DNA of 64,000 nt from CAXMST01 sp038206985 (GCA_038206985.1 JBBRAH010000002.1:1-64000); one strand, 5' to 3'; positions 7,902 through 17,724 are shown, counted from the first letter of the stretch. The notes: generated by a model from the sequence alone, not told the origin. Translations and numbers: made by a program.

Positions 7902-9821
7902 TCAGCCGGTCTTGTTGAGACGGCCGTGGATCTCGCGCGCGACTTTGCCGGGAATGCCCGGAACCGCCTCCAGTTCCTCCCGCGAGGCGGCGACGATGCG
8001 CTCTGGGGAGCCGAAGTGGCCCAGCAGCGCCCGCTTGCGGGCAGGCCCGATACCCGGGAGGTCGTCGAGGACCGAGGTCGTCATCGCCCGCCCGCGGCGG
8101 CGCCGGTGTCCCTCGAGCGCGAACCGATGGGCCTCGTCGCGGACCCGTTGCAACAGCCTCGAGCCCTCCGAGTCGGGATGCAGGTGCAGAGGCCGCGAGC
8201 TGCCGGGCACGAAGACCTCCTCGAGGCGTTTGGCCAGCGAGATCACCTCGGTACCGCGCTCGCGCAGCGGCTCCAGCGCCTTCATTCCGGCCGAGAGCTG
8301 GCCCTTGCCGCCGTCGATCACGATCAGGCTGGGTAGGGCGGCGAAGCTCTCGTCGAGCTCGGCATCGTGTGGCGAGAGGTCTGACTGCCGCACGAGGCGC
8401 GACATGCGCCGCGCCAGGACCTCCTCGATCGAGGCGAAGTCGTCGGGACCGCTGCCGGCCTCCCGTCCACGGATGTTGAAGCGGCGGTAGTGGGCCTTCT
8501 TCGGGGCCCCGCCCTCGAAGACGACCATCGAGGCAACGGTGTGCTCGGGCCCGATGTTGGAGATGTCGTAGCCCTCGATCCGGATCGGGGGTTCCTCCAT
8601 GCCGAGCACCTCCGCGAGCTCGGCGAGCGCCGCAGTGCGCTGCGAGCGACGGCGCTCCTGCCGCAGCCGGTCCTGCGCCAGGGCGAGCGCGGCATTGCGC
8701 TCGGCGAGCTCGCGCAGACGCCGCTTGTCGCCACGCTCCGCCGCGCGCACCTCGACCGCGGTGCCGCGCCGGCGCGAGAGCGCGTCGGCAAGCAGGCCGG
8801 TGCGGCCCGCCAGCTCCTGGCCGACGACGACGAGCGGGGGCACCACGGGCGAGGCCTCGTAGTACTGCGCGACGAACTGCTCGGCAACCTCCTCGATCCC
8901 GCGACCGCCCTTGTTGTCCAGATAGAAGCCATGGCGCTCGGCGAGCACACCGTCACGAACCTGGAAGACCTGAGCGTTCGCGTCGTCACCCTCGACGGCG
9001 ACGCCGATCAGATCGGCAGTGCCGACGGACTCGCCGGCCACCCGCTGGCGCTCCATCAGGGAGCGGACCGCGGCGAGCCGGTCGCGGAACAGCGCCGCCC
9101 GCTCGAACTCCTGCTCCCCGGCCGCAGCCTCCATCTTCTCCTCGAGGTCGCGCTCGACGTCCCGGTACTTACCGCCGAGGAAGCGCCTGATCGAGTCGAT
9201 GCTGCGCATGTACTCCTCGCGATCGACGTAGCCGACGCAGGGCGCCCCGCAGCGCTTGATGTAGTAGTCGAGGCAGGGAACGCCGGAGCGTCGTCCGGGC
9301 TCGGGTCCGTCACAGGTGCGGTACTGGAACAGCTTGCCCAGCAACTCGAGCGTCTCGCGGACGCGCCGCGCCGTCGCATATGGCCCGAAGTAGGCCCGGT
9401 TGGAGCGATGTCGCTCGCGGGTGAAGTAGACCCGCGGGAACTCCTCGTCGAGGCTGATCCCGATGTAGGGATAGGACTTGTCGTCGCGGAGCTTGACGTT
9501 GAGCAGCGGGCGGTGGCGCTTGATGAACTGCTGCTCGGTGATCAGCGCCTCGGCCTCGGTCTCGGTCACCAGGAAGTCGATGGTGGTGACGGAGTCGGCG
9601 AGGTTGCCGAGGGTCGAGCGGGAGGAGAAGTGGCTGGCGACCCGCTTGCGGATCGACATCGACTTGCCCACGTAAACGATGCGCCCGTCGGCATCGCCGA
9701 AGATGTAGATCCCGGGTGCGTCGGGGAGTTCCCGGCGCTGCGCCAGCAACTCGTCAACGGCAACTCGCTCCTTGCCGGGCTCCCCCACCAGAGGTCGTTT
9801 GTCTGTCTGCTCGCCGCTCAC
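7902..9821 (-). CDS. uvrC: Excinuclease ABC subunit C
   Basis: Makes the two incisions in UvrABC nucleotide excision repair. The protein has 639 residues. The N-terminal GIY-YIG nuclease (PGIYIFGD, IVYVGKS) is followed by a cysteine cluster (CDGPEPGRRSGVPCLDYYIKRC is split around residues 155-180), the UvrB-binding UVR motif near residue 225, and the RNase H-like C-terminal nuclease (GYDISNIGPEHTVASMVVF, LIVIDGGKGQL). Two C-terminal helix-hairpin-helices (DDLPGIGPARKRALL, EAVPGIPGKVA) bind DNA. The start is GTG with TACAGT 7 nt upstream. Confidence 0.97.
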   Translation of the reverse strand: MSGEQTDKRPLVGEPGKERVAVDELLAQRRELPDAPGIYIFGDADGRIVYVGKSMSIRKRVASHFSSRSTLGNLADSVTTIDFLVTETEAEALITEQQFIKRHRPLLNVKLRDDKSYPYIGISLDEEFPRVYFTRERHRSNRAYFGPYATARRVRETLELLGKLFQYRTCDGPEPGRRSGVPCLDYYIKRCGAPCVGYVDREEYMRSIDSIRRFLGGKYRDVERDLEEKMEAAAGEQEFERAALFRDRLAAVRSLMERQRVAGESVGTADLIGVAVEGDDANAQVFQVRDGVLAERHGFYLDNKGGRGIEEVAEQFVAQYYEASPVVPPLVVVGQELAGRTGLLADALSRRRGTAVEVRAAERGDKRRLRELAERNAALALAQDRLRQERRRSQRTAALAELAEVLGMEEPPIRIEGYDISNIGPEHTVASMVVFEGGAPKKAHYRRFNIRGREAGSGPDDFASIEEVLARRMSRLVRQSDLSPHDAELDESFAALPSLIVIDGGKGQLSAGMKALEPLRERGTEVISLAKRLEEVFVPGSSRPLHLHPDSEGSRLLQRVRDEAHRFALEGHRRRRGRAMTTSVLDDLPGIGPARKRALLGHFGSPERIVAASREELEAVPGIPGKVAREIHGRLNKTG

Positions 9822-9828
9822 CCGCCTA

Positions 9829-9834
9829 ACTGTA
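9829..9834 (-). promoter_or_regulatory. Putative leaderless -10 hexamer for uvrC
   Basis: TACAGT on the minus strand, 7 nt before the GTG start. No Shine-Dalgarno sequence is present. Confidence 0.45.
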
Positions 9835-9893
9835 GGAGTCGGCGCCGGCCGGACGGGTCGCAGGTGTTCCTACCCGCGCCGCCGCTCCAGGAG

Positions 9894-9899
9894 TAGTGT
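9894..9899 (+). promoter_or_regulatory. Putative -10 for the cupredoxin gene
   Basis: TAGTGT lies about 30 nt before the ATG. Unlike most starts here, this gene has a strong AGGAGG ribosome binding site 8 nt before the ATG, so a short leader is expected. Confidence 0.35.
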
Positions 9900-9928
9900 T
9901 TCCCTCGTCCAATCAGGAGGTTCCTTTC

Positions 9929-10393
9929 ATGGCCCGCAAACTTCTTCTCACCCTTGCCGCTCTGGCGCTCGCCTCGTTGGCGCTCGTCGCCTGTGGCGAC
10001 GACTCCGGCGACACCACCACCGCGGCGGCCCCGGCCCCGGCGACGACCACCGACACCGGTGCCGACACCGGTGCCGACACAGGCGGTGGCGGCGGCAGCG
10101 GTGGCTCCAGCGCGATCACGACCACAGCCGATCCCGGTGGCGCGCTCGAGTACACGAGCGGCGACCTGACGGCCGAGGCGGGAGAGGTCACCCTGACCTT
10201 CGAGAACCCATCGTCGATCCCGCACGACACCCGCGTCGAGGACTCCTCGGGCAGCGACGTCGGTGGCACGGACGTGATCAGCGAGTCGACCGCGGAGACG
10301 ACGTTGCAGCTCGAGCCCGGTACCTACACCTACTACTGCTCGGTGGGCAGCCACCGCGAGATCGGCATGGAGGCCTCGCTCACCGTCAAGTAG
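9929..10393 (+). CDS. Cupredoxin-like lipoprotein
   Basis: Small blue-copper-type electron carrier expected on the outer face of the membrane, 154 residues. Residues 1-22 are a lipoprotein signal with lipobox LVAC and C22 as the lipidated residue. A low-complexity Thr/Ala/Pro/Gly tether follows to about residue 65. The cupredoxin fold occupies the rest; H99 (SSIPHDT) and the C137-x4-H142-x4-M147 cluster in YYCSVGSHREIGM supply the four copper ligands. The start is chosen at ATG with AGGAGG upstream; an open frame 33 nt longer has no RBS. The redox partner is unknown. Divergent from uvrC. Confidence 0.9.
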   Translation: MARKLLLTLAALALASLALVACGDDSGDTTTAAAPAPATTTDTGADTGADTGGGGGSGGSSAITTTADPGGALEYTSGDLTAEAGEVTLTFENPSSIPHDTRVEDSSGSDVGGTDVISESTAETTLQLEPGTYTYYCSVGSHREIGMEASLTVK

Positions 10394-10394
10394 A

Positions 10395-10865
10395 TCAGGC
10401 GGGCAGAAAGCGGACTACGCTCTCGGCGACGCAGCAGGGCTTCTCAGAGCCTTCGACCTCGACCGTGAACACGGTAACCACCTGGTACCAGCCGCCGCCG
10501 ACCTCATCGACCGAGCTCACCTCGGCGCTGGCCCGCAGCCTCGAGGCGGAGGGAACCGGTGCCGGGAAGCGGACCTTGTTCCAGCCGTAGTTGACGCCGA
10601 GCTTGAAGCCGGTTGCGGAGAGCAGGCTGTCGCGGAAGCCGTCGATGGTCGAGAGCGTCAGATTGCCGTGCGCGATGGTCGTCCCGAACGGGCTCTCCTC
10701 TGCAGCGCGCTCGGTATCGACGTGGATCCACTGATGATCCCCCGACAGGCGCGCGAAGTCGTTGATGTCCTCCTGGCTCAGCTCACGCCAGTCACTCGGC
10801 CCGATCTTCTGACCGATGATCGCCTGCATCTCCTCGATCCCATTCACGGTCACTGATGTGCTCAT
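10395..10865 (-). CDS. MaoC-like (R)-specific enoyl-CoA hydratase
   Basis: Hot-dog fold protein of 156 residues, family of NodN/MaoC dehydratases that hydrate trans-2-enoyl-CoA. The catalytic Asp-His pair lies in ARLSGDHQWIHVD, and the flanking FGTTIAHGNLTLS matches the hydratase 2 motif. A strong GAGGAGG precedes the ATG by 6 nt. It is convergent with the cupredoxin gene, one base apart, and stands alone. The natural substrate cannot be told from sequence. Confidence 0.92.
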   Translation of the reverse strand: MSTSVTVNGIEEMQAIIGQKIGPSDWRELSQEDINDFARLSGDHQWIHVDTERAAEESPFGTTIAHGNLTLSTIDGFRDSLLSATGFKLGVNYGWNKVRFPAPVPSASRLRASAEVSSVDEVGGGWYQVVTVFTVEVEGSEKPCCVAESVVRFLPA

Positions 10866-10947
10866 CAGGTCCTCCTCACGTTTCGGGGTGCCGGAGCCGT
10901 GCCCCGACTGGTGTCGGCAGCCTATGTGGAGCGGACCGCGGCTGTAG

Positions 10948-13008
10948 TCAAGAGATCAGCCGGACCAACAGGGCAGGAGCAGGGGCGGCGAGCTCGCCGG
11001 CACCGTCGAGCAGCGCCATGATCCGGGCGACGTAGGCGCGGGTCTCCGGATAGGGTGGCACGCAGCTGCAGGACGAGACGGCGCCTGGCCCGGCGTTGTA
11101 GGCCGCAAGCGCGAGCTCGGTCGAGCCGAACTGGCCGAGCAGATCCGCCATCAGCCGCGCCTGGGCGGCGATCGCCTGCTCCGCATCGAAGGGATCGCGG
11201 AGCCCGTAGGCCGCCGCTGTCGAGGGGACGAACTGAGCGATGCCCTGGGCTCCGGCCGCCGAGACCGCCGCCGGGTTGAAGTTCGACTCGGCCATCAGCT
11301 GAGCGGCGAGCAGCGCTGCGGAGAGGTCGTGGCGGGCAGCCTCGCGGAGCAGCACGCCGCGGTAGGCGGCGGGCACGAAGCCCGGTAACCCGGAGCCGCC
11401 CGCGTCCCGGCCGTCGCCGCCCCGCACCCGCGAATCGGAGGAGCTGCCTGCAGCACGGTCGGCAGCCGTCGAGCAGGGATCCGGCCCGCGCACGTAGCCG
11501 AAGTGCCACGCCTCCCAGGAGTAGCGCTGCAGGAAGCCGAAACGGGACGCGTTGGCTGCGAGCCAGCCGTAGGCGCCGGGCGGACCGAGGTCGAGTTCGG
11601 TCCCGCAGCGGTGGAGCGAGGTCCCCGGTCGTGCGACCCACCGCGGGTCGGGGTTCGCCGCAAAGAGCCGTGCCTGCTCGGCATCGGAGCGAAACGCGGA
11701 GTTGACCCTCAGCGACAGGCCCGCGGCGGCGGCGGCCCGCGACATCCGATCGAAGCCCGCGGCGACATCGGGTCGCATCGGCTTGCCCTGCCGGTAGGCG
11801 AGCGGTCCCGAGTAGCCACCTCCGCTGGCCATCTGCGCGCGCGCAGCGCCCACCTCGGGGCCTGCTGCCGGTTGCGCGAGAGCCGCCGTGGCGACCACCC
11901 GGAGTCGTCGCTCATGAGGGCCGTCCGAGCTACCACCGACCGAGAACGCCGGACGAGCCGAGACCCGCACCTCGAGCGGCGCGAACGACTCCCCGTCCGG
12001 AAAACTCACCCGGAGCGCGTCTTGTGGCAGCCCGTTCGCCGCGCCCACCTCCACACCCACGTCCTCGGCGTTTCGCAGGTACTCGGAGCGCTCCAGATGG
12101 CGCGGATCCGGCGACCCGTCGCCCCGCAGCGCCGGAATGAACAGGCGGGGAAAGTCCTCGCGCATGGAGCGGGCGGCCGAGAGTGCCGCCAGGTCAGTCG
12201 CGCGCTGCGCCCGGCCCTTCGCGGCAGCCCCGCCCCCGAGGGCGACCAGGAACGCGGCGAGCAACAAGCCGAGGCACGCGACACCGATCGCCAGCGGCAG
12301 GGCCTGGCCCGCCTCCGGCTCGAGCTGCCGTCGGCGGCTGGCTCTCGGTCGGGGCCGGACCCCACCCTCGCCAGGTTCGAGCAGGCGAGCGAAGTTAGTC
12401 GCCCGCTCGCCCAGTCCGCCGCCCGGCTCCAGGCCTCCCAGTGCCCGGCGAGCCTGCAGACGGCCAGGCTGCCGACGCCAGATCCTCAGGCGCTGCCCGC
12501 TCGCACCCAGCTCGCCCACCAGCATCCCCAAAAGGGCTCGCGAGCTCTCCTCCCTCGCCTGCAGGAGGACGGCGTTCACGTCCGACCCGAAGTGGCCCAC
12601 AAACGGCGCCAGATCCCCTGCACCGAGCTTCAGCACGAGCGGTGCACCCGTCGCGCCCGCGTAGACCTCCGCGCACCATGCGAGTCGACGCTCCACCCCC
12701 TCCCGGCCCGGTGGCATTGGCTCGCGGGGTACGCAGAAACAGAGCCGTCCGCGGCTCACGGCCTCGATGCCGGCCGGCGCCGCGGCGAACTGCGAGGCGA
12801 GAGCCTGAGCGCCGCCGGAGGCCAGCAGACCTCCCCGCAGGCTGCCGTTTGCGCACGGATCTGCCACGACCGCATCCCCCGCCGGCTGGGCGGAGGAGTG
12901 ACCGGAGCGCACGCCTCGCCCCATGGCCAGGGCCAGCGCCGCCGCCGCGGGCAGCGGATCCCCGGCGCCGGGGGCCGCTGTCACCACGATCAGTCTCGAG
13001 TCCGTCAT
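10948..13008 (-). CDS. TadG-like membrane protein fused to VanY-type peptidase and SLT lytic transglycosylase domains
   Basis: 686 residues with an unusual architecture. Residues 1-200 resemble a degenerate P-loop-like region (VVTAAPGAGDPLP) without an intact Walker A; family unknown. About residues 230-285 are TadG-like: GQALPLAIGVACLGLLLAAF membrane segment followed by GRAQRATDLAALSAAR. Residues 395-506 form an M15/VanY D,D-peptidase with zinc ligands H466 and D473 (SLHRCGTELD) and H502 (EAWHFGYV). Residues 540-660 form a soluble lytic transglycosylase domain with catalytic E574 (MAESNFNP), GAQGIAQFVPST and ALAAYNAGPGAV. It should anchor in the membrane and cut both peptide and glycan bonds of the wall. 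The start overlaps the TadE-like gene by 4 nt (ATGA); a start 12 nt earlier is possible. Confidence 0.88.
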   Translation of the reverse strand: MTDSRLIVVTAAPGAGDPLPAAAALALAMGRGVRSGHSSAQPAGDAVVADPCANGSLRGGLLASGGAQALASQFAAAPAGIEAVSRGRLCFCVPREPMPPGREGVERRLAWCAEVYAGATGAPLVLKLGAGDLAPFVGHFGSDVNAVLLQAREESSRALLGMLVGELGASGQRLRIWRRQPGRLQARRALGGLEPGGGLGERATNFARLLEPGEGGVRPRPRASRRRQLEPEAGQALPLAIGVACLGLLLAAFLVALGGGAAAKGRAQRATDLAALSAARSMREDFPRLFIPALRGDGSPDPRHLERSEYLRNAEDVGVEVGAANGLPQDALRVSFPDGESFAPLEVRVSARPAFSVGGSSDGPHERRLRVVATAALAQPAAGPEVGAARAQMASGGGYSGPLAYRQGKPMRPDVAAGFDRMSRAAAAAGLSLRVNSAFRSDAEQARLFAANPDPRWVARPGTSLHRCGTELDLGPPGAYGWLAANASRFGFLQRYSWEAWHFGYVRGPDPCSTAADRAAGSSSDSRVRGGDGRDAGGSGLPGFVPAAYRGVLLREAARHDLSAALLAAQLMAESNFNPAAVSAAGAQGIAQFVPSTAAAYGLRDPFDAEQAIAAQARLMADLLGQFGSTELALAAYNAGPGAVSSCSCVPPYPETRAYVARIMALLDGAGELAAPAPALLVRLIS

Positions 13009-13364
13009 CCCCCACCCCATGCGACAGCCTGCGACCGCACCGAGAAGGTCTCCTCCGCAGCGGGCAGAAGGTGGGGAGGCTGGAGTTCAACGCGGACCCG
13101 GCCGCCGTCGACGCTTACCTCGATGCGTCCCCGCGCCCAATCCGGCAGGGCAGCAGCGACGGCGGGGGCCGGCTCGCGTCCGTCGGCGACGGCGACCGCG
13201 CCCGCCTCCGCGGCTCCATCGGCGAGGCTCTGGGCGTAGCCCAGCCCGAGCAGTTGCAGAATGATCACCGCCACGGTCACGAAGACCGGCACTGCAGCCA
13301 GTACCTCGATCTGTGCCTGACCCTCATCCGGGCGGACCCCGCGGTCTGACCGATGCTCAGCCAT
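13005..13364 (-). CDS. TadE-like pseudopilin
   Basis: 119 residues. After a short basic and acidic leader, residues 17-45 (GQAQIEVLAAVPVFVTVAVI and following) form the single N-terminal hydrophobic helix of TadE/pseudopilin proteins, with the conserved Glu five residues into the motif. The remainder is a small beta-rich extracellular domain. The ATG overlaps the upstream TadE-like gene by 8 nt and the downstream TadG-VanY-SLT gene by 4 nt, so the three genes form one translational unit. No Tad ATPase or secretin lies in the window. Confidence 0.85.
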   Translation of the reverse strand: MAEHRSDRGVRPDEGQAQIEVLAAVPVFVTVAVIILQLLGLGYAQSLADGAAEAGAVAVADGREPAPAVAAALPDWARGRIEVSVDGGRVRVELQPPHLLPAAEETFSVRSQAVAWGGG

Positions 13365-13758
13365 CGGGTTCCCCCACCGCGGAGGAACTAACGCCGGCGG
13401 GTACGACCAGTGCGGTGCTCGCGTGGAGACGGAAGCGTCCCAGGGCTCCCGAGAACGGTGGCAGCCGAAGCGGCGTGACGGCCACCGAAGCGATGCCTTC
13501 GGCGACGTCGACATCTACATCGCCCACCAGAGCTGCGATCGGGACCGCCCCGTTCGCCGCCCCCTCGGGATCGGCACCCACATAGCCGGCTCGAGCAGCC
13601 GCGCGGGCCCCGTCCGCTGCCGTCCACGCGGCGTAGCCGATCAGCCCCGCCTGCAACAGCGCCAGCCCGGCGAGAGCCAGCAGAGGAAGCGAGGCGAGCA
13701 ACGAGATCGAAGCCTGACCGCGGGCTTCGCGGATCGATCGATGGACCGCTTTGGGCAT
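13357..13758 (-). CDS. TadE-like pseudopilin (first gene of the cluster)
   Basis: 133 residues. RGQASISLLASLPLLALAGL is the N-terminal pilin-like helix, here with Ser in place of the usual Glu; ARAAARAGYVGADPEG and a short beta domain follow. It begins the three-gene unit with the second TadE-like gene and the TadG-VanY-SLT protein. TAGCGT lies 7 nt before the ATG. The remaining 109 nt up to the next gene show nothing else. Confidence 0.82.
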   Translation of the reverse strand: MPKAVHRSIREARGQASISLLASLPLLALAGLALLQAGLIGYAAWTAADGARAAARAGYVGADPEGAANGAVPIAALVGDVDVDVAEGIASVAVTPLRLPPFSGALGRFRLHASTALVVPAGVSSSAVGEPDG

Positions 13759-13765
13759 GGTCCCG

Positions 13766-13771
13766 ACGCTA
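13766..13771 (-). promoter_or_regulatory. Putative leaderless -10 hexamer for the Tad-like cluster
   Basis: TAGCGT on the minus strand, 7 nt before the ATG of the first TadE-like gene. Confidence 0.4.
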
Positions 13772-13867
13772 GGCCGGACCCCCTCACAGGTGGGTCATCG
13801 AGCGCGCCGATTGGCACACGGACCAGTGCCGATTGAGGAACTTTGCGACCCGCACCGGGCCGGACGG

Positions 13868-14218
13868 TCAGTAGCTGGAGGCCTGCCGCCAGGTGTTGAT
13901 GAGCAGGTAGACGGAGGTGCCCACAACCGCGAGCCAGACCACAGTTCCACCGCCTGTGCTGAGCAGCTCGTCGAGGCCGGCGATCATCAGCGCGAGGGCA
14001 CCCAGCGCGCCGTAGAAGATCGCCTTTTGACGCTCCTCCATGACATCCCTGGTGAGGCTGCTCTGCGCCCAAAAGCGCCCGACCAGCAGCCCGATCGCGG
14101 CGAGGAAGATCAGCGACAGCGCGGTGAGGATCGCCTCGGCGACGTTGCCACCCCCGGGGATCGCCGCCAGGGCCAAAGCCAGCAGAGCGATGATCGCGAT
14201 GTTGCGCGCGGCGAGCAT
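13868..14218 (-). CDS. Small integral membrane protein, unknown function
   Basis: 116 residues, not recognised. Four hydrophobic segments can be seen (residues 5-20, 27-47, 69-86, 91-107), with a polar stretch WAQSSLTRDVMEERQK between segments two and three and a short hydrophilic C-terminus. It lies 62 nt downstream of the PiT operon on the same strand and might belong to it. Confidence 0.65.
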   Translation of the reverse strand: MLAARNIAIIALLALALAAIPGGGNVAEAILTALSLIFLAAIGLLVGRFWAQSSLTRDVMEERQKAIFYGALGALALMIAGLDELLSTGGGTVVWLAVVGTSVYLLINTWRQASSY

Positions 14219-14280
14219 GTCTCTACATGGTGGCTGATCGGGCAGCGCGACGCTGCCAACCGGCCGGCCGGCGACGCCGC

Positions 14281-14525
14281 TCAGCCCGTAAGCGTCACCC
14301 CGAGCCCGACCACGACGGCCGCGATACTGACTACGAGCCCGCAGACGCCGAGCGTGGCCGCCCCGAAGGCCGCGACGTCACGCCCCGAGCGGCGCAGGTC
14401 CGCTGATTTGGTCATCCCGTAGATCGCGATCGAGAACGCCAGGGTGACGAACAGCCCACCGGCGAGTGCGGCCAGCGCGGTATCCAGGAGGGCCCCGCCG
14501 TCAACGACGGTCGCGATGGATGGCT

Positions 14526-14529
<4 letters not shown>
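14281..14529 (-). CDS. Small membrane protein coupled to PiT transporter
   Basis: 82 residues with two hydrophobic segments (about 14-37 and 52-80) joined by a basic loop GMTKSADLRRSGRD. Its ATG overlaps the pit stop by 4 nt, which implies co-translation and a shared function in phosphate uptake. The family is not recognised. Confidence 0.7.
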
Positions 14530-15626
<1,097 letters not shown>

Positions 15627-15633
15627 CCCGTCC

Positions 15634-16299
15634 TCAGGCGTTCTTGATGACGACGCCCTCGATGATGTGCGCCGTCGTCTCGGTCGAATCGATCGCCTTC
15701 TCGAGGACGGCGAAGATGTCCTTCCAGCGGATCACGACCATCGGGTCGATTCCGTTGGCGAACAGCGAGGCGACCGCGTCCCGCGAGATCCGGTCGCCGT
15801 CGTTCTCCAGTCGGTGGATCTCGATCCAGTACTGATCGAGGTCCTTGAAACCCTTGAGCCCCGCGAGTGCTTTGGCCAGTTGCTCGCAGCAGCCGACCAG
15901 CACCTCGGCGAGATCCAGGGCCTGCTGCATGGGCGCCTCGATCTGGTACAGGCTGAAGAAGTCAGCGGCCTCTTCGATGTAGTCGACGACGTCGTCGAGC
16001 TTTGTCGCGAGGCCGTAGATGTCCTCGCGGTCGAACGGAGTGACAAACGTCGCGTTGAGGCGCTTGACGATGTCATGCGTGATCCGGTCCCCATCCTGCT
16101 CCGCCTTGAAGATGTCGCGGGTCAGCGCGTCCTTGCCGTCGGGCCAGGTCGAGATCATCTCGCGCAGGAGCTTGGCCGTGCGCAGCGCGTTCTCCCCCTC
16201 CTCCCGCAGGAGGTCGAAGAACACTCGGTCCTTGGGAGCGAAGCTGAAGGCGACCATCCGGTCGCGCAGCATGTCAGGTCTCGCTGACGTAAGAGGCAC
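15634..16299 (-). CDS. DUF47 PhoU-like Pit accessory protein
   Basis: 221 residues, all-helical PhoU-like fold. DRITHDIVKRLNATFVTPFD and DREDIYGLATKLDDVVDYIE are the metal-binding helix motifs; DGDRISRDAVASLF is the second repeat. Such proteins accompany and regulate PiT transporters. The GTG start with GGGAG upstream is listed; ATG codons 27 and 42 nt later are alternatives that would fit homologues starting close to FAPKDRVFF. First gene of the phosphate operon. Confidence 0.9.
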   Translation of the reverse strand: MPLTSARPDMLRDRMVAFSFAPKDRVFFDLLREEGENALRTAKLLREMISTWPDGKDALTRDIFKAEQDGDRITHDIVKRLNATFVTPFDREDIYGLATKLDDVVDYIEEAADFFSLYQIEAPMQQALDLAEVLVGCCEQLAKALAGLKGFKDLDQYWIEIHRLENDGDRISRDAVASLFANGIDPMVVIRWKDIFAVLEKAIDSTETTAHIIEGVVIKNA

Positions 16300-16320
16300 C
16301 GGGCGACTCCCGCGAAAGGC

Positions 16321-17403
16321 TCAGGAAGGGAGCAAACCCGCAATTTCCGCGGCCGCCCTGGGGGCTGCAGCGCCGTCCCATAGAGGCGGGGGGCCGGTGG
16401 GCAGGGGGGCGGCGTCGGTAAGCATTCCCGGAAGCTCGCCGATCCGCTGCGGATCGAGGCCGAGCAGAGTGTTGGTACCGGCGCTCACGGTGATCGGCCG
16501 CTCGGTGTTGTCGCGCAGGGTGAAGCAGGGGACGCCGAGGTAGGTGGTCTCCTCCTGGATCCCGCCCGAGTCGGTCAGCACCGCGCGGGCGTCGGCCTGT
16601 AGCGAGAGGAAGTCGAGATAGCCGACCGGATCGATCAGATGCAGGCCGGGCAACTCGGCGGCTCCCTTCGGCAACGCTTTGCGGGTCCGCGGGTGAACCG
16701 GGAAGATCACGGGCAGCCCGGCGGCGACGCCGGCCAGTTGCTCGATCGCGGGCGCCAGAAGCTCGCCATCGACGAGCGCCGGGCGGTGCAGCGTGACGAG
16801 CAGATAGCTGCCGGGCTCGAGCCCGAGTGACGCTGCCATGCCGCGGCCGCGGAAACGGCCCTCGAGCGCGACCAGCGTGTCGATCATCGTGTTGCCGACC
16901 AGCTTCACCCGTGCTGGATCGATGCCCTCGAGCGCGAGGTTCTCCTCGGCCTCCGGTGAATGGGTGAGCAGCAGGTCCGAGAGCTGATCCGTCAGCACCC
17001 GGTTGACCTCCTCGGGCATCGTCCGGTCGAAGCTGCGCAGGCCGGCCTCCAGGTGCACGAGTCCGATCCGCTGGTGGGCGCAGGCGAGCGCCGCGCCGAG
17101 GGTCGAGTTGACATCGCCGGGCACGATCACCAGATCGGGCCGCTCGCGCTCGAGCACCGGCGAGATGCCCTCGATCACCCCGGCCAACTGCTCGGCGTTG
17201 CTGCCACCGCCGACTCCGAGCATGTGGTCGGGCGCCGGCACGCCGAGTTCCTCGAGGAAGATCTCCGACATGTTGCGGTCGTAGTGCTGGCCGGTGTGGA
17301 CGAGCAGGTGCTCGCCGTCACCGTCGAGCTCACGCAGAGCCGAGATCAGCGGCGCCATCTTCACGAAGTTGGGCCGCGTCGCGATCACATGGATCAGCTT
17401 CAT
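16321..17403 (-). CDS. wecB: UDP-N-acetylglucosamine 2-epimerase (non-hydrolysing)
   Basis: Interconverts UDP-GlcNAc and UDP-ManNAc for cell-surface polysaccharides, 360 residues in two Rossmann-like (GT-B) domains. TRPNFVKMAPL is the N-terminal substrate loop. The motifs HTGQHYDRNMS, VPGDVNSTL, HLEAGLRS, PEEVNR, PVHPRTRK and TDSGGIQEE are all in family order. It stands 25 nt after the pterin dehydratase gene. No other polysaccharide genes are near it. Confidence 0.95.
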   Translation of the reverse strand: MKLIHVIATRPNFVKMAPLISALRELDGDGEHLLVHTGQHYDRNMSEIFLEELGVPAPDHMLGVGGGSNAEQLAGVIEGISPVLERERPDLVIVPGDVNSTLGAALACAHQRIGLVHLEAGLRSFDRTMPEEVNRVLTDQLSDLLLTHSPEAEENLALEGIDPARVKLVGNTMIDTLVALEGRFRGRGMAASLGLEPGSYLLVTLHRPALVDGELLAPAIEQLAGVAAGLPVIFPVHPRTRKALPKGAAELPGLHLIDPVGYLDFLSLQADARAVLTDSGGIQEETTYLGVPCFTLRDNTERPITVSAGTNTLLGLDPQRIGELPGMLTDAAPLPTGPPPLWDGAAAPRAAAEIAGLLPS

Positions 17404-17428
17404 GCGGGCACCATCGCGGTCGGGATGC

Positions 17429-17707
17429 TCAAGCCAGAGCGTCGATCTTGGCCGCCAGGTCGAAATCGGCGGCGGTGAGGCCGCCCTCGGCGTGGTTGGT
17501 GATCTTGACCGTCACCGTCGCCCAGGAGATCTCCAGGTCGGGATGGTGGCCCATCGCCTCGGCCGGCTCGAGGAGCGCCTGCGCGAAAGCGATCGAGCCG
17601 ACGAAGTCGCCCCGATCGAAGCTGCGCTGGATCGCGTCTCGCTCGCGCGACCACTCCGGCATGGCGTCCAGGCGTTCGCTGATCTCTGCATCCTCGAGTA
17701 GTGCCAT
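17429..17707 (-). CDS. 4a-hydroxytetrahydrobiopterin dehydratase (PCD/DCoH)
   Basis: Pterin-4a-carbinolamine dehydratase family, 92 residues from the ATG. The signature GHHPDLEISWATVTVKIT with NHAEGGLTAADFDLA carries the His-His pair and the third histidine used in catalysis. A frame 39 codons longer stays open, but its extra part overlaps the divergent gene and lacks family similarity. The pathway partner (an aromatic amino acid hydroxylase or molybdopterin role) is not in the window. Confidence 0.9.
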   Translation of the reverse strand: MALLEDAEISERLDAMPEWSRERDAIQRSFDRGDFVGSIAFAQALLEPAEAMGHHPDLEISWATVTVKITNHAEGGLTAADFDLAAKIDALA

Positions 17708-17716
17708 CGCGACGAT

Positions 17717-17724
17717 CCTATAGT
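17717..17724. promoter_or_regulatory. Shared palindromic -10 element between two divergent genes
   Basis: The 24-nt spacer holds the palindrome CTATAG. Read on the plus strand it gives TATAGT, 7 nt before the cobalamin-binding gene ATG. Read on the minus strand it gives TATAGG, 9 nt before the pterin dehydratase ATG. There is no room for leaders or Shine-Dalgarno sites. Confidence 0.5.
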
